From Yamadazyma tenuis (Eukaryota; Ascomycota; Pichiomycetes; Serinales; Debaryomycetaceae), in contig NC_089462.1 in NCBI RefSeq assembly GCF_029203305.1, forward strand, positions 1,984,001-2,048,000: a DNA stretch of 64,000 bases, written 5' to 3'. Positions 25,578 through 34,265 of the stretch are shown here, in pieces. The notes under the pieces were generated by a model. It did no database searches. It saw only the letters and a program-made list of their open reading frames with translations, and was not told the DNA's origin. Made by a program: the position numbers and the translations under genes. Numbering within the stretch: position 1 is the first letter of the stretch; the number at the start of each line of letters is the position of its first letter.

Positions 25578-26705
25578 TCATACATTCCTATCTTCCCCCT
25601 CCACTCCCCGTAAACCATCTCGATACTCCCGCAACTGCTTGTTCAATTGCTCCTGCGCCCGTACACTCTGGCACCATTCGTCATATGCTTCTTCATCCAC
25701 CACAGAATTAATCCCATTCACCGGCGATGCGATATCCTTCTGTGTAAATTGCACTGGTAACACCCAATATACCCAATGGTTGCCCATCACCGAAACCCAG
25801 TTGTTTCGGGCACCAAGGTCAAAGATATTGGGGCCAGACAGCCGGCTCAGGGCTTTGTCCCCCCACAGCCACCGCTGGTCCTGGAACTCGATGGTGGTGG
25901 TGTTACGAAACACAAGCCACATCAGAAACATCCCAAACACCCCGATCGTCACAAAAAACACCAACAGCACAATGAACAAAAACACCAACCGGAGTGACAA
26001 GTAACCAGCCTCGTACTCCTGGTGGTGAAAGAACAGGAAGAGATATACCGCCAGCACCACCAAACAAAACCCGCTGTACATGCCGATATACATCAAGTTT
26101 TGGATAAAAAGCTTCTGGTTGTGGTACCCAATACACGTCGCAAACCATGGGCAATGATGGTCCATCCGAAGCACACACCGGTTGCACGACGAGCAGTGGT
26201 GGCACCGGTCGGGCTTCCATACCTTACATTTAAGACAGTAGCGGTACGGCGAGGTACCAGGACGAGTGATGTGGAAATCAACCCACTGAGTGGGCGGTAC
26301 ATCACGGTACACGTCAGCTTCGGTGTCGCCCAAAAGCTGGTCTTGTTCCTGAAACTCTGGCGGATCTTGCAGATTTGCCTTTAACAGATCGAGGTTTCGA
26401 ATACGAAGCTCGGGAAAATCAGATGGCGACCCACCACCCACTATCACCACCATGAAGTACGTATACGCACACATGACGTGCAAAAATACCCCAATCAATC
26501 CCACCAAGATTGCCACCCCAGGGCGCTCCAGTTGCAAACTTATCTGATTGTAGCACACCTCCGAGAGCAAGGCGTAAAGGGTCCAGATATTGACTGTGCT
26601 GAAGAACACCTTGGGGAATAGCGACGTCAATGAGCCGCAAAATCTCGCGGTGGCATCCATCCATTGTACATTCATTAGCATCACTCGAGGATGTGTTATA
26701 AGCAT
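25578..26705 (-). CDS. PFA3: DHHC palmitoyltransferase Pfa3
   Basis: A 375-aa membrane S-acyltransferase; in S. cerevisiae Pfa3 palmitoylates Vac8 at the vacuole for fusion and inheritance. Two membrane spans lie near the N-terminus (about 32-50 and 64-90), then the cysteine-rich domain CLKCKVWKPDRCHHCSSCNR with the catalytic DHHC at 182-185 and CIGYHNQKLF, then two more spans (about 205-227 and 240-268). The wording KPDRCHHCSSC plus topology fit Pfa3; Pfa4 or Swf1 differ. Length fits (S. cerevisiae 336 aa). ATGs at residues 9 and 11 are alternatives to 26705. Confidence 0.88.
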   Translation of the reverse strand: MLITHPRVMLMNVQWMDATARFCGSLTSLFPKVFFSTVNIWTLYALLSEVCYNQISLQLERPGVAILVGLIGVFLHVMCAYTYFMVVIVGGGSPSDFPELRIRNLDLLKANLQDPPEFQEQDQLLGDTEADVYRDVPPTQWVDFHITRPGTSPYRYCLKCKVWKPDRCHHCSSCNRCVLRMDHHCPWFATCIGYHNQKLFIQNLMYIGMYSGFCLVVLAVYLFLFFHHQEYEAGYLSLRLVFLFIVLLVFFVTIGVFGMFLMWLVFRNTTTIEFQDQRWLWGDKALSRLSGPNIFDLGARNNWVSVMGNHWVYWVLPVQFTQKDIASPVNGINSVVDEEAYDEWCQSVRAQEQLNKQLREYRDGLRGVEGEDRNV

Positions 26706-27361
26706 GTTGATGATTTCGCGCCAGCCACCTGCGCGCTTGAATCACTAGAATGGTGCGGTGCCAGAAACTCGAATCCCTTTGGTGTTTCTTATTGACCAGT
26801 GTTATTTAGCAGATAATTCAGATAAGGTATGCATAAGGAGAGATGTACGGTTTTTGTTCCAGCTGCAGCTATTTATTTTATGGCAGTCTCGTTCAGACCA
26901 AATTTGAGAGATGCACAAACTTCCCTTAAAGGTCAAAAGGGGATCTAAAGATCATAGTAAGTTTCAGAAATCATGGAGAATTCCGGAGGTCATGAGAGTT
27001 CCAGAGATCATGAGAGTTCCAGAGATCATGAGAGTTCCAGAGATCATGAGAGTTCCAGAGATCATGAGAGTTCCAGAGATCATGAGAGTCCCAGTAAACC
27101 TAGAATGGAAAACAACTTTCAAACAATTGTAGTCGTTAATTCATGGCTTATAGACCAATACACTTCTATACATCTTCTAGTCAATTCCACCACCACTACC
27201 ACAACTGACAAGCGCCTTGGAGAAGAACCTCGTCACATAGCCACACACTCGTTCATCTATTCATTGTCGGTGAAGGAAATATTGGCAGCCGCTCGCACTG
27301 CTGCAAAAATACTGCTGCAAGAAAGCTTGCCCTATAAGTTCTAGTACCACTAGAACATGCA
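26706..27361. other. PFA3-HUT1 intergenic region with minisatellite-derived ORFs
   Basis: 656 bp. Apart from the 18-bp minisatellite it contains two overlapping plus-strand ATG frames that run through the repeat: 26911-27132 (73 codons, repeating MRVPEI) and 26973-27344 (123 codons, repeating HESSRD). Both are open mainly because an 18-bp repeat without a stop stays open in any frame. No family is recognised and I do not call either a gene. Confidence 0.5.
26991..27094 (+). repeat. 18-bp minisatellite, five perfect copies plus partial ends
   Basis: CATGAGAGTTCCAGAGAT is repeated five times without a mismatch from 26991 to 27080, followed by a partial copy with one change (to 27094) and preceded by a degenerate copy (from 26972). 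Perfect identity points to recent expansion or ongoing homogenisation. Its period is a multiple of three. Confidence 0.97.
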
Positions 27362-28405
27362 CTAAGCGACCTTGGCCTTCACTGGCAACGCCTTCAATGC
27401 GGCCTCATAGCCAATACCGAAGAATACCACCACAATTCCCGCCACCTGGCCCCAGCTCAACCGATGTCCAAAGAGGACCACACTCAGCACCATACTAAGC
27501 ATCTTCCGTGTGACGGTGGCCGTGGTCAAGATAATCGAGTCGAACTTCTCGAGAATTACAAACACAAATATCTGGCCCACAGACCCAAACACTGCAAACA
27601 CCAAGATGTCGTACACCACCTGTGGGTACTTGTGCACAAACGTGTAGGTGAAACTGAACTCTTCAGTATACTTGAACACCGCTGTGTAAGTGAACGTGAG
27701 CACAAGCATGAAGGTGTTGAGAACACACATAAGCGTGGTGCCGTCCACTTTGTGTTTTGTGGTTGGAAGTTGTTTTTGGAGCTTGAACAACTGGTCCTGG
27801 GTCGAGTTGGTAAGTCCGTCGAGCACCATAGACACGGTGAGCTGGGCCAATCCCAAGGCAGTCTGGCCGTCGTTGGCACTCTTTTTCCCAGACTTTTTGC
27901 GGTCGAAAAACGTGAACATCACCACTCCCAGTGTCACCGACACCGCCACCACGTACTTGTAACCCGGGAATCGAGTCCGGTAGAACACAAAGTGGACAAT
28001 CATCAACGGAATTAGCTTACACGACTTTGACAATAAGTATACCAAGTAATCAACGTGTCTCAACGACTGATAGCCAATTGGAGCTGATAAACTAGAAGTA
28101 ATGGAGATGATGCAGAACTTCTTGAAATACATCCATGATACCAGAGACTCATTGTCCGTGAATATTTTGAATGCATTGGTGCCTTTGAATGTCATGCTGT
28201 ATGTGAAGGATATAATGATTGCAAACAAAGACTGGACCATGTTTACTACCAAAGGAGCCTTGAAAAATTCGGTCTCTCCGTGGTTGCCAGTACTGTAAGG
28301 CGTGGTGTTGATCTTCTCCTGGAGAATGGACCACGTTATGAAGGACCCGTAGAGTCCTAGCACACATAGCACAAGAGTGGTACCTTGTTTGTTGTGTTGG
28401 GACAT
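27362..28405 (-). CDS. HUT1: UDP-galactose/UDP-glucose ER transporter Hut1
   Basis: A 347-aa nucleotide-sugar transporter of the SLC35B1/Hut1 group in the ER membrane. The sequence is hydrophobic with about ten predicted spans and family wording such as LYGSFITWSILQEKI, PIGYQSLRHVDYLVYLLSK, LVTFTYTAVFKY-like segments and VTRKMLSMVLSVVLFGHRLS. The C-terminus KAKVA is lysine-rich, near an ER-retrieval type end. The first ATG of the frame is at 28405. Length matches the S. cerevisiae protein (339 aa). SRP68 ends 48 bp upstream. Confidence 0.93.
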   Translation of the reverse strand: MSQHNKQGTTLVLCVLGLYGSFITWSILQEKINTTPYSTGNHGETEFFKAPLVVNMVQSLFAIIISFTYSMTFKGTNAFKIFTDNESLVSWMYFKKFCIISITSSLSAPIGYQSLRHVDYLVYLLSKSCKLIPLMIVHFVFYRTRFPGYKYVVAVSVTLGVVMFTFFDRKKSGKKSANDGQTALGLAQLTVSMVLDGLTNSTQDQLFKLQKQLPTTKHKVDGTTLMCVLNTFMLVLTFTYTAVFKYTEEFSFTYTFVHKYPQVVYDILVFAVFGSVGQIFVFVILEKFDSIILTTATVTRKMLSMVLSVVLFGHRLSWGQVAGIVVVFFGIGYEAALKALPVKAKVA

Positions 28406-28453
28406 ATTGAACAAGTAGACGAACTTTTCAAATTACTGCGAATATTTCGTGTA

Positions 28454-30181
28454 TTAACTTCTACCTAAGAAACCAAACAACCCTAATTTTTTTTTACTTT
28501 CCTCTTCTCCTGCGGTTTGAGGAGGGGCTGATTGAGGTTCCACACTACTGGACTTGGAGCTGCCGCCAGGGTAGTTGATATAGTTGAAGGCCACATCAAA
28601 CAACACGGGTTTGCTCAAGATGGGCTTTATGACCGGACTGGTTCCCACATTCACTAACTTGCTGCTGCCGGGGAATTGATGCATATTTTCAATTACGGCT
28701 TCGTGAGGGTTTTTATTGAGCTCAAACGAGAACTGGGCCAAGATTTGTGTCTTCAAAAATGTCTTGTTGATATCGGCTTTGAACTGCTCAAGATTGTCGT
28801 TACTGCTGACAGAGTATGGAAAGGTCTCCACCTTATATGAGAGGCCATTGATGCCAATCTTTTCCTTGATTGTGTTCAACACTTTTAAGCTCTCGAGGTA
28901 CTTGTTGTTCAACAAGAACGAGTTGGATAATCTGACCAAAATGCTATAACTGTAGAACTGGCTCATAGTATCCAAGGATTCCATCAAGTCATCATCATTG
29001 TACACACCCGGTAACTCCTTGATTTCGTCGATGGTTCTGATCGAAGAAGAGTACAACCTGGTGATATCTTTATTGATAACCAATTTTCTGGTCTTGGAAA
29101 CCTCCTCAAATTCTCCTAATAACTGGCCCACCAAGATCTGATCTCTTCTTATCCGCGTGAACAACAAGCTGTAGTTGATGTAAGTCAACAAAACGGCTCT
29201 GTTTTGGATCTTTTCCAGGTCGTCCTCATCTTCGTTTTTGTTCAAGTCAGCTTGATGTAATTCTAACACTCCAGACCACCCACTGATCAACTGATCAAAG
29301 GCCTCCAAGTTATCGTACTCGTTGACTTCGGGCTTAGTCAACTCCATGAGTTTGAACGCAATTTCATCGTTGTACAACGAAGCTTCGTGTGACCTCCAGG
29401 TGATCAGGTCAATGAGCTTGATCGAACTGGAAATCTGTGACACAAATTCTGGGTCCTTCTTCTTGATCAACTCCACCACCGTTTGCAAATATGGTAACGT
29501 CTTGTCGTGGCAGTGCCTTCTGGCCGTTGACTTCAAGTCAGACATATCCAACTCCTCGATCTGAGACACGGACAATGCCAACGATGGATCTACCAACGTC
29601 TCGATCAAGTCGTTTATGACGGTTTTGTTGAACTGCTCCTGCTCCTGGTCAGTTTGCTGACTGTACAAGTATTCCAACGCACATCTGGCGATGGAAAACG
29701 CATTCAAGGCAGACTGCCATTTTCTCTTGTTAACAGCCAACGATCCTTCGTTTAAAGCTGCGTATACATACACCTCGATGATTTTTAATTCATTGGTTTC
29801 ATTTTCCACCACCTGGAGAAGCTGCTTGGTACTGCTGACACTCTTTTTTAATCTGCTTACCATCAAGTTCTTATAGGAAGAAGAGCCTTCACTGCTAATT
29901 TCCATCATACTCTTGATCTCAAGAGAGTATACCAAGTCTCTCTCAGCTGTCAACAACAAAATAAGTCCGAACCGTTCGTCGTTGGAGTAATCTTCGCTAG
30001 ATATCTTGGAGATCCTTTCCTTGTCTTTGTAGTTCTTGGTGTCTCTGGTGACTAAGTTAAGTTCATGGCGCAAACGCAAAATCGTCTTGTTCAACCGTTT
30101 TCTGTATTTGTGGAAGTCCTCTGCTGAGTTGAGGAATGCACTCATGCGGGCTCCCACCGTGATCGATAAAGGTGAATCCAT
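28454..30181 (-). CDS. SRP68: Signal recognition particle subunit Srp68
   Basis: A 575-aa subunit of the cytosolic signal recognition particle that binds SRP RNA with Srp72. The N-terminal RNA-binding part is recognisable (DFHKYRKRLNKTILRLRHEL, then VTRDTKNYKDKE), followed by a long helical body and a Ser/Pro-rich, then basic C-terminus (KKKLGLFGFLGRS). I prefer the ATG at 30181 (MDSPLSITVGARM) because the conserved part begins there; the frame has an earlier ATG at 30238 with a non-conserved 19-residue extension. Length is near the S. cerevisiae 599 aa. A tRNA pair is transcribed toward the gene from 30543. Confidence 0.9.
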   Translation of the reverse strand: MDSPLSITVGARMSAFLNSAEDFHKYRKRLNKTILRLRHELNLVTRDTKNYKDKERISKISSEDYSNDERFGLILLLTAERDLVYSLEIKSMMEISSEGSSSYKNLMVSRLKKSVSSTKQLLQVVENETNELKIIEVYVYAALNEGSLAVNKRKWQSALNAFSIARCALEYLYSQQTDQEQEQFNKTVINDLIETLVDPSLALSVSQIEELDMSDLKSTARRHCHDKTLPYLQTVVELIKKKDPEFVSQISSSIKLIDLITWRSHEASLYNDEIAFKLMELTKPEVNEYDNLEAFDQLISGWSGVLELHQADLNKNEDEDDLEKIQNRAVLLTYINYSLLFTRIRRDQILVGQLLGEFEEVSKTRKLVINKDITRLYSSSIRTIDEIKELPGVYNDDDLMESLDTMSQFYSYSILVRLSNSFLLNNKYLESLKVLNTIKEKIGINGLSYKVETFPYSVSSNDNLEQFKADINKTFLKTQILAQFSFELNKNPHEAVIENMHQFPGSSKLVNVGTSPVIKPILSKPVLFDVAFNYINYPGGSSKSSSVEPQSAPPQTAGEEESKKKLGLFGFLGRS

Positions 30182-30363
30182 GGTATTGGGTTGGAGTTGG
30201 AGGTTTTCGGGTTTTTTTTCGCACCATGAGGAAGACATTTCGTGCCGCGAACATTAAAACCAAAACTAGCCTTCTCAAATTCACCAAATTTTGTGAGACT
30301 GGAAGAGCCAAAAACCTACCACTATTAACTACACCAAATGTTGAACTGGTACATAGAAGCATT

Positions 30364-30373
30364 AAAAAAAAAA
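30364..30373 (-). terminator. RNA polymerase III terminator (T10) after tRNA-Ala
   Basis: Ten consecutive T residues on the transcribed sense (A10 on the plus strand) follow the tRNA-Ala 3' end immediately. This is a strong Pol III stop, much stronger than the four-T run in the spacer between the two tRNAs. Confidence 0.85.
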
Positions 30374-30446
30374 TGGACGAGTCCGGAGTCGAACCGGAGA
30401 CCTTTCCCATGCTAAGGGAACGCGCTACCAACTACGCCACACGCCC
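30374..30446 (-). tRNA. tRNA-Ala(AGC)
   Basis: 73 nt from GGGCGTGTGGCGTAGTTGG to ...GGACTCGTCCA. The anticodon loop is TTAGCAT within the stem TCCC/GGGA, giving anticodon AGC. A box (TGGCGTAGTTGG) and B box (GGTTCGACTCC) are intact. It closely matches S. cerevisiae tRNA-Ala(AGC). There is no intron. It lies 9 nt downstream of tRNA-Ile. Confidence 0.97.
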
Positions 30447-30455
30447 AGATAAAAG

Positions 30456-30543
30456 TGGTCCCTAGCAGGATCGAACTGCTGACCTTGGCGTAACTTCCTC
30501 GCAGATATTAGCACCACGCCATAACCAACTAGGCCAAGGGACC
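30456..30543 (-). tRNA. tRNA-Ile(AAT) with a 14-nt intron
   Basis: 88 nt, acceptor stem GGTCCCT/AGGGACC with discriminator A at 30456. The anticodon stem TGGTG/CGCCA encloses CTAATA, giving anticodon AAT, then a 14-nt insert after position 37 (30492-30505 on the plus strand) and A38. That is the canonical tRNA intron site; mature length is 74 nt. S. cerevisiae tRNA-Ile(AAT) has no intron, so this is a lineage feature. A and B boxes are present (TGGCCTAGTTGG, GTTCGATCC). Confidence 0.93.
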
Positions 30544-31075
30544 GCTTATGTGTGGAACAACGGCGCAGACACTGTCGCGTCAGTGTCTCAAGATTGTCAC
30601 ATACGTGTGCATACCAAAAAACTTGAACACTTGCGTCAGTTCTGCGACAGTCTTTAGGTCGTCCCCGACAGTTATTACACATCCACCATAACCCCAAAGC
30701 TGTTACCTTCATCAATTGTCGTAACACCAAACGACTTTCCTACTGAAAGAGAACGAAGAACAATTTCAGGCCTAGGCCTATGGTAGGTGAATAATTCCAA
30801 ATTGTGCTGTGGTGTCCAACGTATGATCAATAGGAATAATATAGAAGTAAAAATCTCAAAAATGGCAGAAATTACTGCAAAATGAACACTTTTAAAATAT
30901 TCCGTTTAAATGATTAATAAGGATCTTAAAAATTCCCAAAAAATCACCACTATACTAACACATCGCCTATTATAATCATCCGCTAGTACCTTCAAAAATT
31001 GTTCGTGAAATAAAAGAGAGAATGTATTTTAATTATTTAGCAAGTGATTTTAGCACAAACAGTTGCGAATGAACC
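30544..31075. other. Upstream flank of the tRNA pair, no gene seen
   Basis: About 530 bp. A short hairpin AGACACTG-tcgcgt-CAGTGTCT is at 30567-30588, only 24 bp upstream of the tRNA-Ile 5' end. The rest is AT-rich. Flanks of tRNA genes often hold transposon remnants, but I see no defined LTR ends. Confidence 0.4.
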
Positions 31076-31834
31076 CTAACTAGTTCGTCTTCTTTTATTA
31101 GGACTTCTTACCCAAGCCCTTTTACTTCTCATATTAATTTTACCAAAACAAGAAGTCTCTGGTATTCCCCTCAACCAATCGTGTGGAACCTTCACATTTG
31201 TGTAAGCAGTAAACACAGACAAAGGTCTCCACTGTTGGTACAGGACATCTCTAGCTTCCGACTTGGGTGTTTCTGGCAAATGGGATAACTGGTCCTTATT
31301 CCATTCGTTTAGTATGCTTCTCAAAACGCTGTCATGTGTTCTTCTGACCTCCGAATAAGCTGCAAAGTTCAACACAAGTGTATCAATTATAGTTTCATTA
31401 CCAAGGTGGTCACAAAGTAGAAGGTTTCCGGATCTTAGTTCTTGATTATATTCAGATTGGTCAAGCACAGAGTTACCAATATCTTCAACCAGACTGGAAT
31501 CTAGCAGAACCAATGGCTCTTCTGTAACAAAAATTGGGTATTGCTCATCATATTCATAGCAACGGTGATGGGGTGATTCCTTATAATGGATTTGTGATTG
31601 CTGCTGATGCTTAAAAATCCAATCCTCATGATAAAAATACTCTCTAACAGGCTCTATCAAAGCTGTATCCAACAGGGAGGCGGCCCCTTGAAGGGAGTAT
31701 TCTGGTATTTCTGAATCATTCTCCAAATTGGTCTGGCTCATCACCAATGGGTAGTCTTGCAAAGTAGCTTCAGTTTCCCAATAAGATTCGGGTACCGATC
31801 TTTGTCCACTTTCCAATATAGCAATTCCATTCAT
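31076..31834 (-). CDS. Orphan protein of 252 aa, unknown function
   Basis: An ATG-started frame (31834) of 252 codons. The protein is acidic in the first 180 residues, rich in Glu, Gln, Leu and Tyr (SLLDTALIEPVREYFYHEDW, CYEYDEQYPIFVTEEPL), and basic at the end (MRSKRAWVRSPNKRRRTS), which looks like a nuclear-localisation signal. No family is recognised. The frame stays open upstream of the ATG to about 31953 without another ATG, so a spliced or longer N-terminus is possible. It may be a lineage-specific nuclear protein. Confidence 0.5.
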   Translation of the reverse strand: MNGIAILESGQRSVPESYWETEATLQDYPLVMSQTNLENDSEIPEYSLQGAASLLDTALIEPVREYFYHEDWIFKHQQQSQIHYKESPHHRCYEYDEQYPIFVTEEPLVLLDSSLVEDIGNSVLDQSEYNQELRSGNLLLCDHLGNETIIDTLVLNFAAYSEVRRTHDSVLRSILNEWNKDQLSHLPETPKSEARDVLYQQWRPLSVFTAYTNVKVPHDWLRGIPETSCFGKINMRSKRAWVRSPNKRRRTS

Positions 31835-32470
31835 TTCCAATCCTTGTTGTTTCCTGGTCAAACAAGAGCCTTTGGATAAAAAATGAAGAAGAGTGTGTTT
31901 GTGGAATAAATGGGTTTGAAGTTGCGTATCCGAATGGTAGCCACAAATACAAATCTATGGTAATGCAACAGCTTCTGGTGAATTAAACGTAAAACAAACT
32001 TTTCAATTGTTCTGGGTGTATTTGCCATATAAACTTTCTCTGAAAGGTCTTCACCTCATCTGAGTCCTCGCCTATAATCATACTGAAAATGTTCAGCCGC
32101 ATAATTTTTGCAGCCAAGTCCTTATTAGGAAACTAGAGAGAAACAGATTAGGAAACTCTTTTAGACTCAGGAAACTAGCCAACAAAGGAAATGTTCCACT
32201 TCTTCAAGAGATGCACTCGGATTCAACATATGATTAATCCAGGTGGAGCCTAAGACACTTCGGAACAGAAGCACATTTGTGCAACCGAGTCAAAATATAC
32301 TACATTGAACAAAATGGTGTACATAAGGCCATATACTCAGTTCTTGAAGGTAATAGCATTCCTTATATGTCTTAGATCCCTGGAAAATAATGTTCTTCAA
32401 TTGTTGTACATTATTGGCTGGCAACTGCTGACAGTCAGAACGACTCACTTTGTGCGCAGTGAAAATTCAA
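31835..32470. promoter_or_regulatory. ILV1 upstream region with Gcn4-like sites
   Basis: No gene is seen in these 636 bp. Gcn4-type cores occur at 32061-32067 (TGAGTCC), 32286-32292 (CGAGTCA) and 32441-32447 (CGACTCA), each one base off TGA(C/G)TCA, and a perfect TGAGTCA overlaps the start codon at 32472-32478. ILV1 is a known general-control target in yeasts; the sites here are inferred from pattern only. Confidence 0.45.
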
Positions 32471-34213
32471 ATGAGTCAAACCTCAGTTCAACACATGTGG
32501 AAAAACACTGTTTCAAAGCTCTTAAGGGTCGGTAGAGCCGTGCACACCACCAAGCCAGCACTAAATGGAGCTTCTGTGAGGAAATTGGCCACCAACGCCT
32601 CTGCCAGAGAAAAGTTCCCCGAATTACACGATTCGGATTTTGGCCCAGATGGAAACCCAGATTACGTTAAACTCATCTTAACATCCAGAGTATACGACGT
32701 GGTTGACAAGGGCGGATCTCCCCTCAACTTTGCTGTGAACTTGTCCCAGAAACTTGGCACGAACGTCCACTTGAAGAGAGAAGACTTGTTGCCAGTGTTT
32801 TCATTCAAACTTCGTGGTGCCTATAACATGATTGCCAATTTACATGCTCAAAAGAACAGCCATTTGGATGGAGTTATAGCGTGTTCCGCTGGAAACCACG
32901 CCCAGGGTGTGGCATTTTCTGCCAACAAGTTGGGAATACCTGCAACTATTGTGATGCCCACCGCTACACCTTCTATCAAGTTTAAAAATGTCTCCAGATT
33001 AGGATCACAAGTGGTGTTATACGGAGACGACTTCGATTCAGCCAAAGAAGAATGTGACCGTTTGAGTGTGCTCAATAACTTAACCAATATACCGCCATTC
33101 AACCACCCTTATGTGATTGCTGGTCAGGGTACTATCGCCTTGGAGCTAACCACCCAACTCAGATTGGACAAGTTAGATGCTGTTTTTGTGCCTGTGGGAG
33201 GAGGTGGTTTGATTGCCGGCATTGCAGCCTACTTAAAGAAGATCGCTCCTCATGTCAAGGTGATTGGAGTGGAAACTTACGACGCAAATGCTCTCTATGA
33301 GTCCCAAAAGTCGAATGAGCTTGAATCGTTGAACTCAGTTGGAGTCTTTGCCGATGGTACGGCCGTCAAGATCTTAGGAGAAGAAACTTGGAGAGTGTGT
33401 AAGGATATTGTCGATGAGGTTGTGTTGGTTCTGACGGACGAGTTATGTGCTGCTATAAAAGATATTTTTGAAGACACCAGGTCGATTGTCGAGCCTTCAG
33501 GTGCTCTTTCTGTGGCAGGTTTAACCAAGTATATCAGGAAGAACAAGGATGTTGACCACCACGATAAAACATATGTTCCAATATTGAGTGGAGCCAACAT
33601 GAACTTTGACCGATTGAGATTTGTCAGTGAAAGAGCCGTTTTAGGTGAAGGAAAAGAAGCTTCTTTAGTAGTGAGTATTCCAGATAGACCTGGTGAATTT
33701 GCTAAATTACAGTCTGTCATCAACCCAAGAGCCGTAACCGAGTTCAGTTACAGATACAACAACACCGATTCTGCCAATATCTTTGTTAGTTTCAATCTAG
33801 CTAGCAGAGAAAACGATTTGGAAAAAATCATTGAAACCATGAAAAGCGAAAAGTACGGGTTTGAAGTAGAAGACATCTCCAAGAATGAATTCGCCAAAAG
33901 CCATGGCCGTTATTTAATAGGCGGCAGTTTCTCCCATCTGAAGCCTGAAAAAGTCGCCAGAGAAAGAGTTTATCTGTTTGAGTTCCCAGAAAGACCTGGT
34001 GCCTTATTCAGGTTCTTGAGATCTTTGAAACCCGATTGGGACATAACCTTATTCAACTACAGAAACCACGGAAATGATGTGGGTAAAGTGCTTTGTGGAA
34101 TTGCTACACCAGAAGAGACCACGGAGGAGGATTTCCAAGAATTCTTGAAGACCTTGGGTTACCGTTTCATCGATGAAACTGAAAATGTAGTGTATCGTAA
34201 GTTTTTAAGTTGA
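32471..34213 (+). CDS. ILV1: Threonine dehydratase (deaminase), isoleucine biosynthesis
   Basis: A 580-aa PLP enzyme that converts threonine to 2-oxobutanoate, the first committed step to isoleucine, in mitochondria. PLP-binding Lys is K113 in FSFKLRGAYN; SAGNHAQG and the phosphate-binding PVGGGGLIAG are intact. Two ACT-like regulatory domains follow from about residue 400 (SLVVSIPDRPGEFAKLQS and VYLFEFPERPGALFRFLRS), which sense isoleucine and valine. The N-terminal 55 residues are basic and Ser/Thr-rich, a mitochondrial presequence. The first ATG is at 32471; one at 32495 is an alternative. CTG at 33431 codes a residue that is Asn in my recollection of the S. cerevisiae protein, which suggests CTG is read as Ser. 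Confidence 0.96.
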   Translation: MSQTSVQHMWKNTVSKLLRVGRAVHTTKPALNGASVRKLATNASAREKFPELHDSDFGPDGNPDYVKLILTSRVYDVVDKGGSPLNFAVNLSQKLGTNVHLKREDLLPVFSFKLRGAYNMIANLHAQKNSHLDGVIACSAGNHAQGVAFSANKLGIPATIVMPTATPSIKFKNVSRLGSQVVLYGDDFDSAKEECDRLSVLNNLTNIPPFNHPYVIAGQGTIALELTTQLRLDKLDAVFVPVGGGGLIAGIAAYLKKIAPHVKVIGVETYDANALYESQKSNELESLNSVGVFADGTAVKILGEETWRVCKDIVDEVVLVLTDELCAAIKDIFEDTRSIVEPSGALSVAGLTKYIRKNKDVDHHDKTYVPILSGANMNFDRLRFVSERAVLGEGKEASLVVSIPDRPGEFAKLQSVINPRAVTEFSYRYNNTDSANIFVSFNLASRENDLEKIIETMKSEKYGFEVEDISKNEFAKSHGRYLIGGSFSHLKPEKVARERVYLFEFPERPGALFRFLRSLKPDWDITLFNYRNHGNDVGKVLCGIATPEETTEEDFQEFLKTLGYRFIDETENVVYRKFLS

Positions 34214-34265
34214 TGCTCTGCTATAAGGACTATATATATATATACAAGATTATCTTTTATCAGTC

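Noticed and set aside
30567..30588. Hairpin near tRNA-Ile considered as an LTR end
   Set aside because: No TG...CA boundaries, no second copy and no target-site duplication; hairpin arms are only 8 bp.
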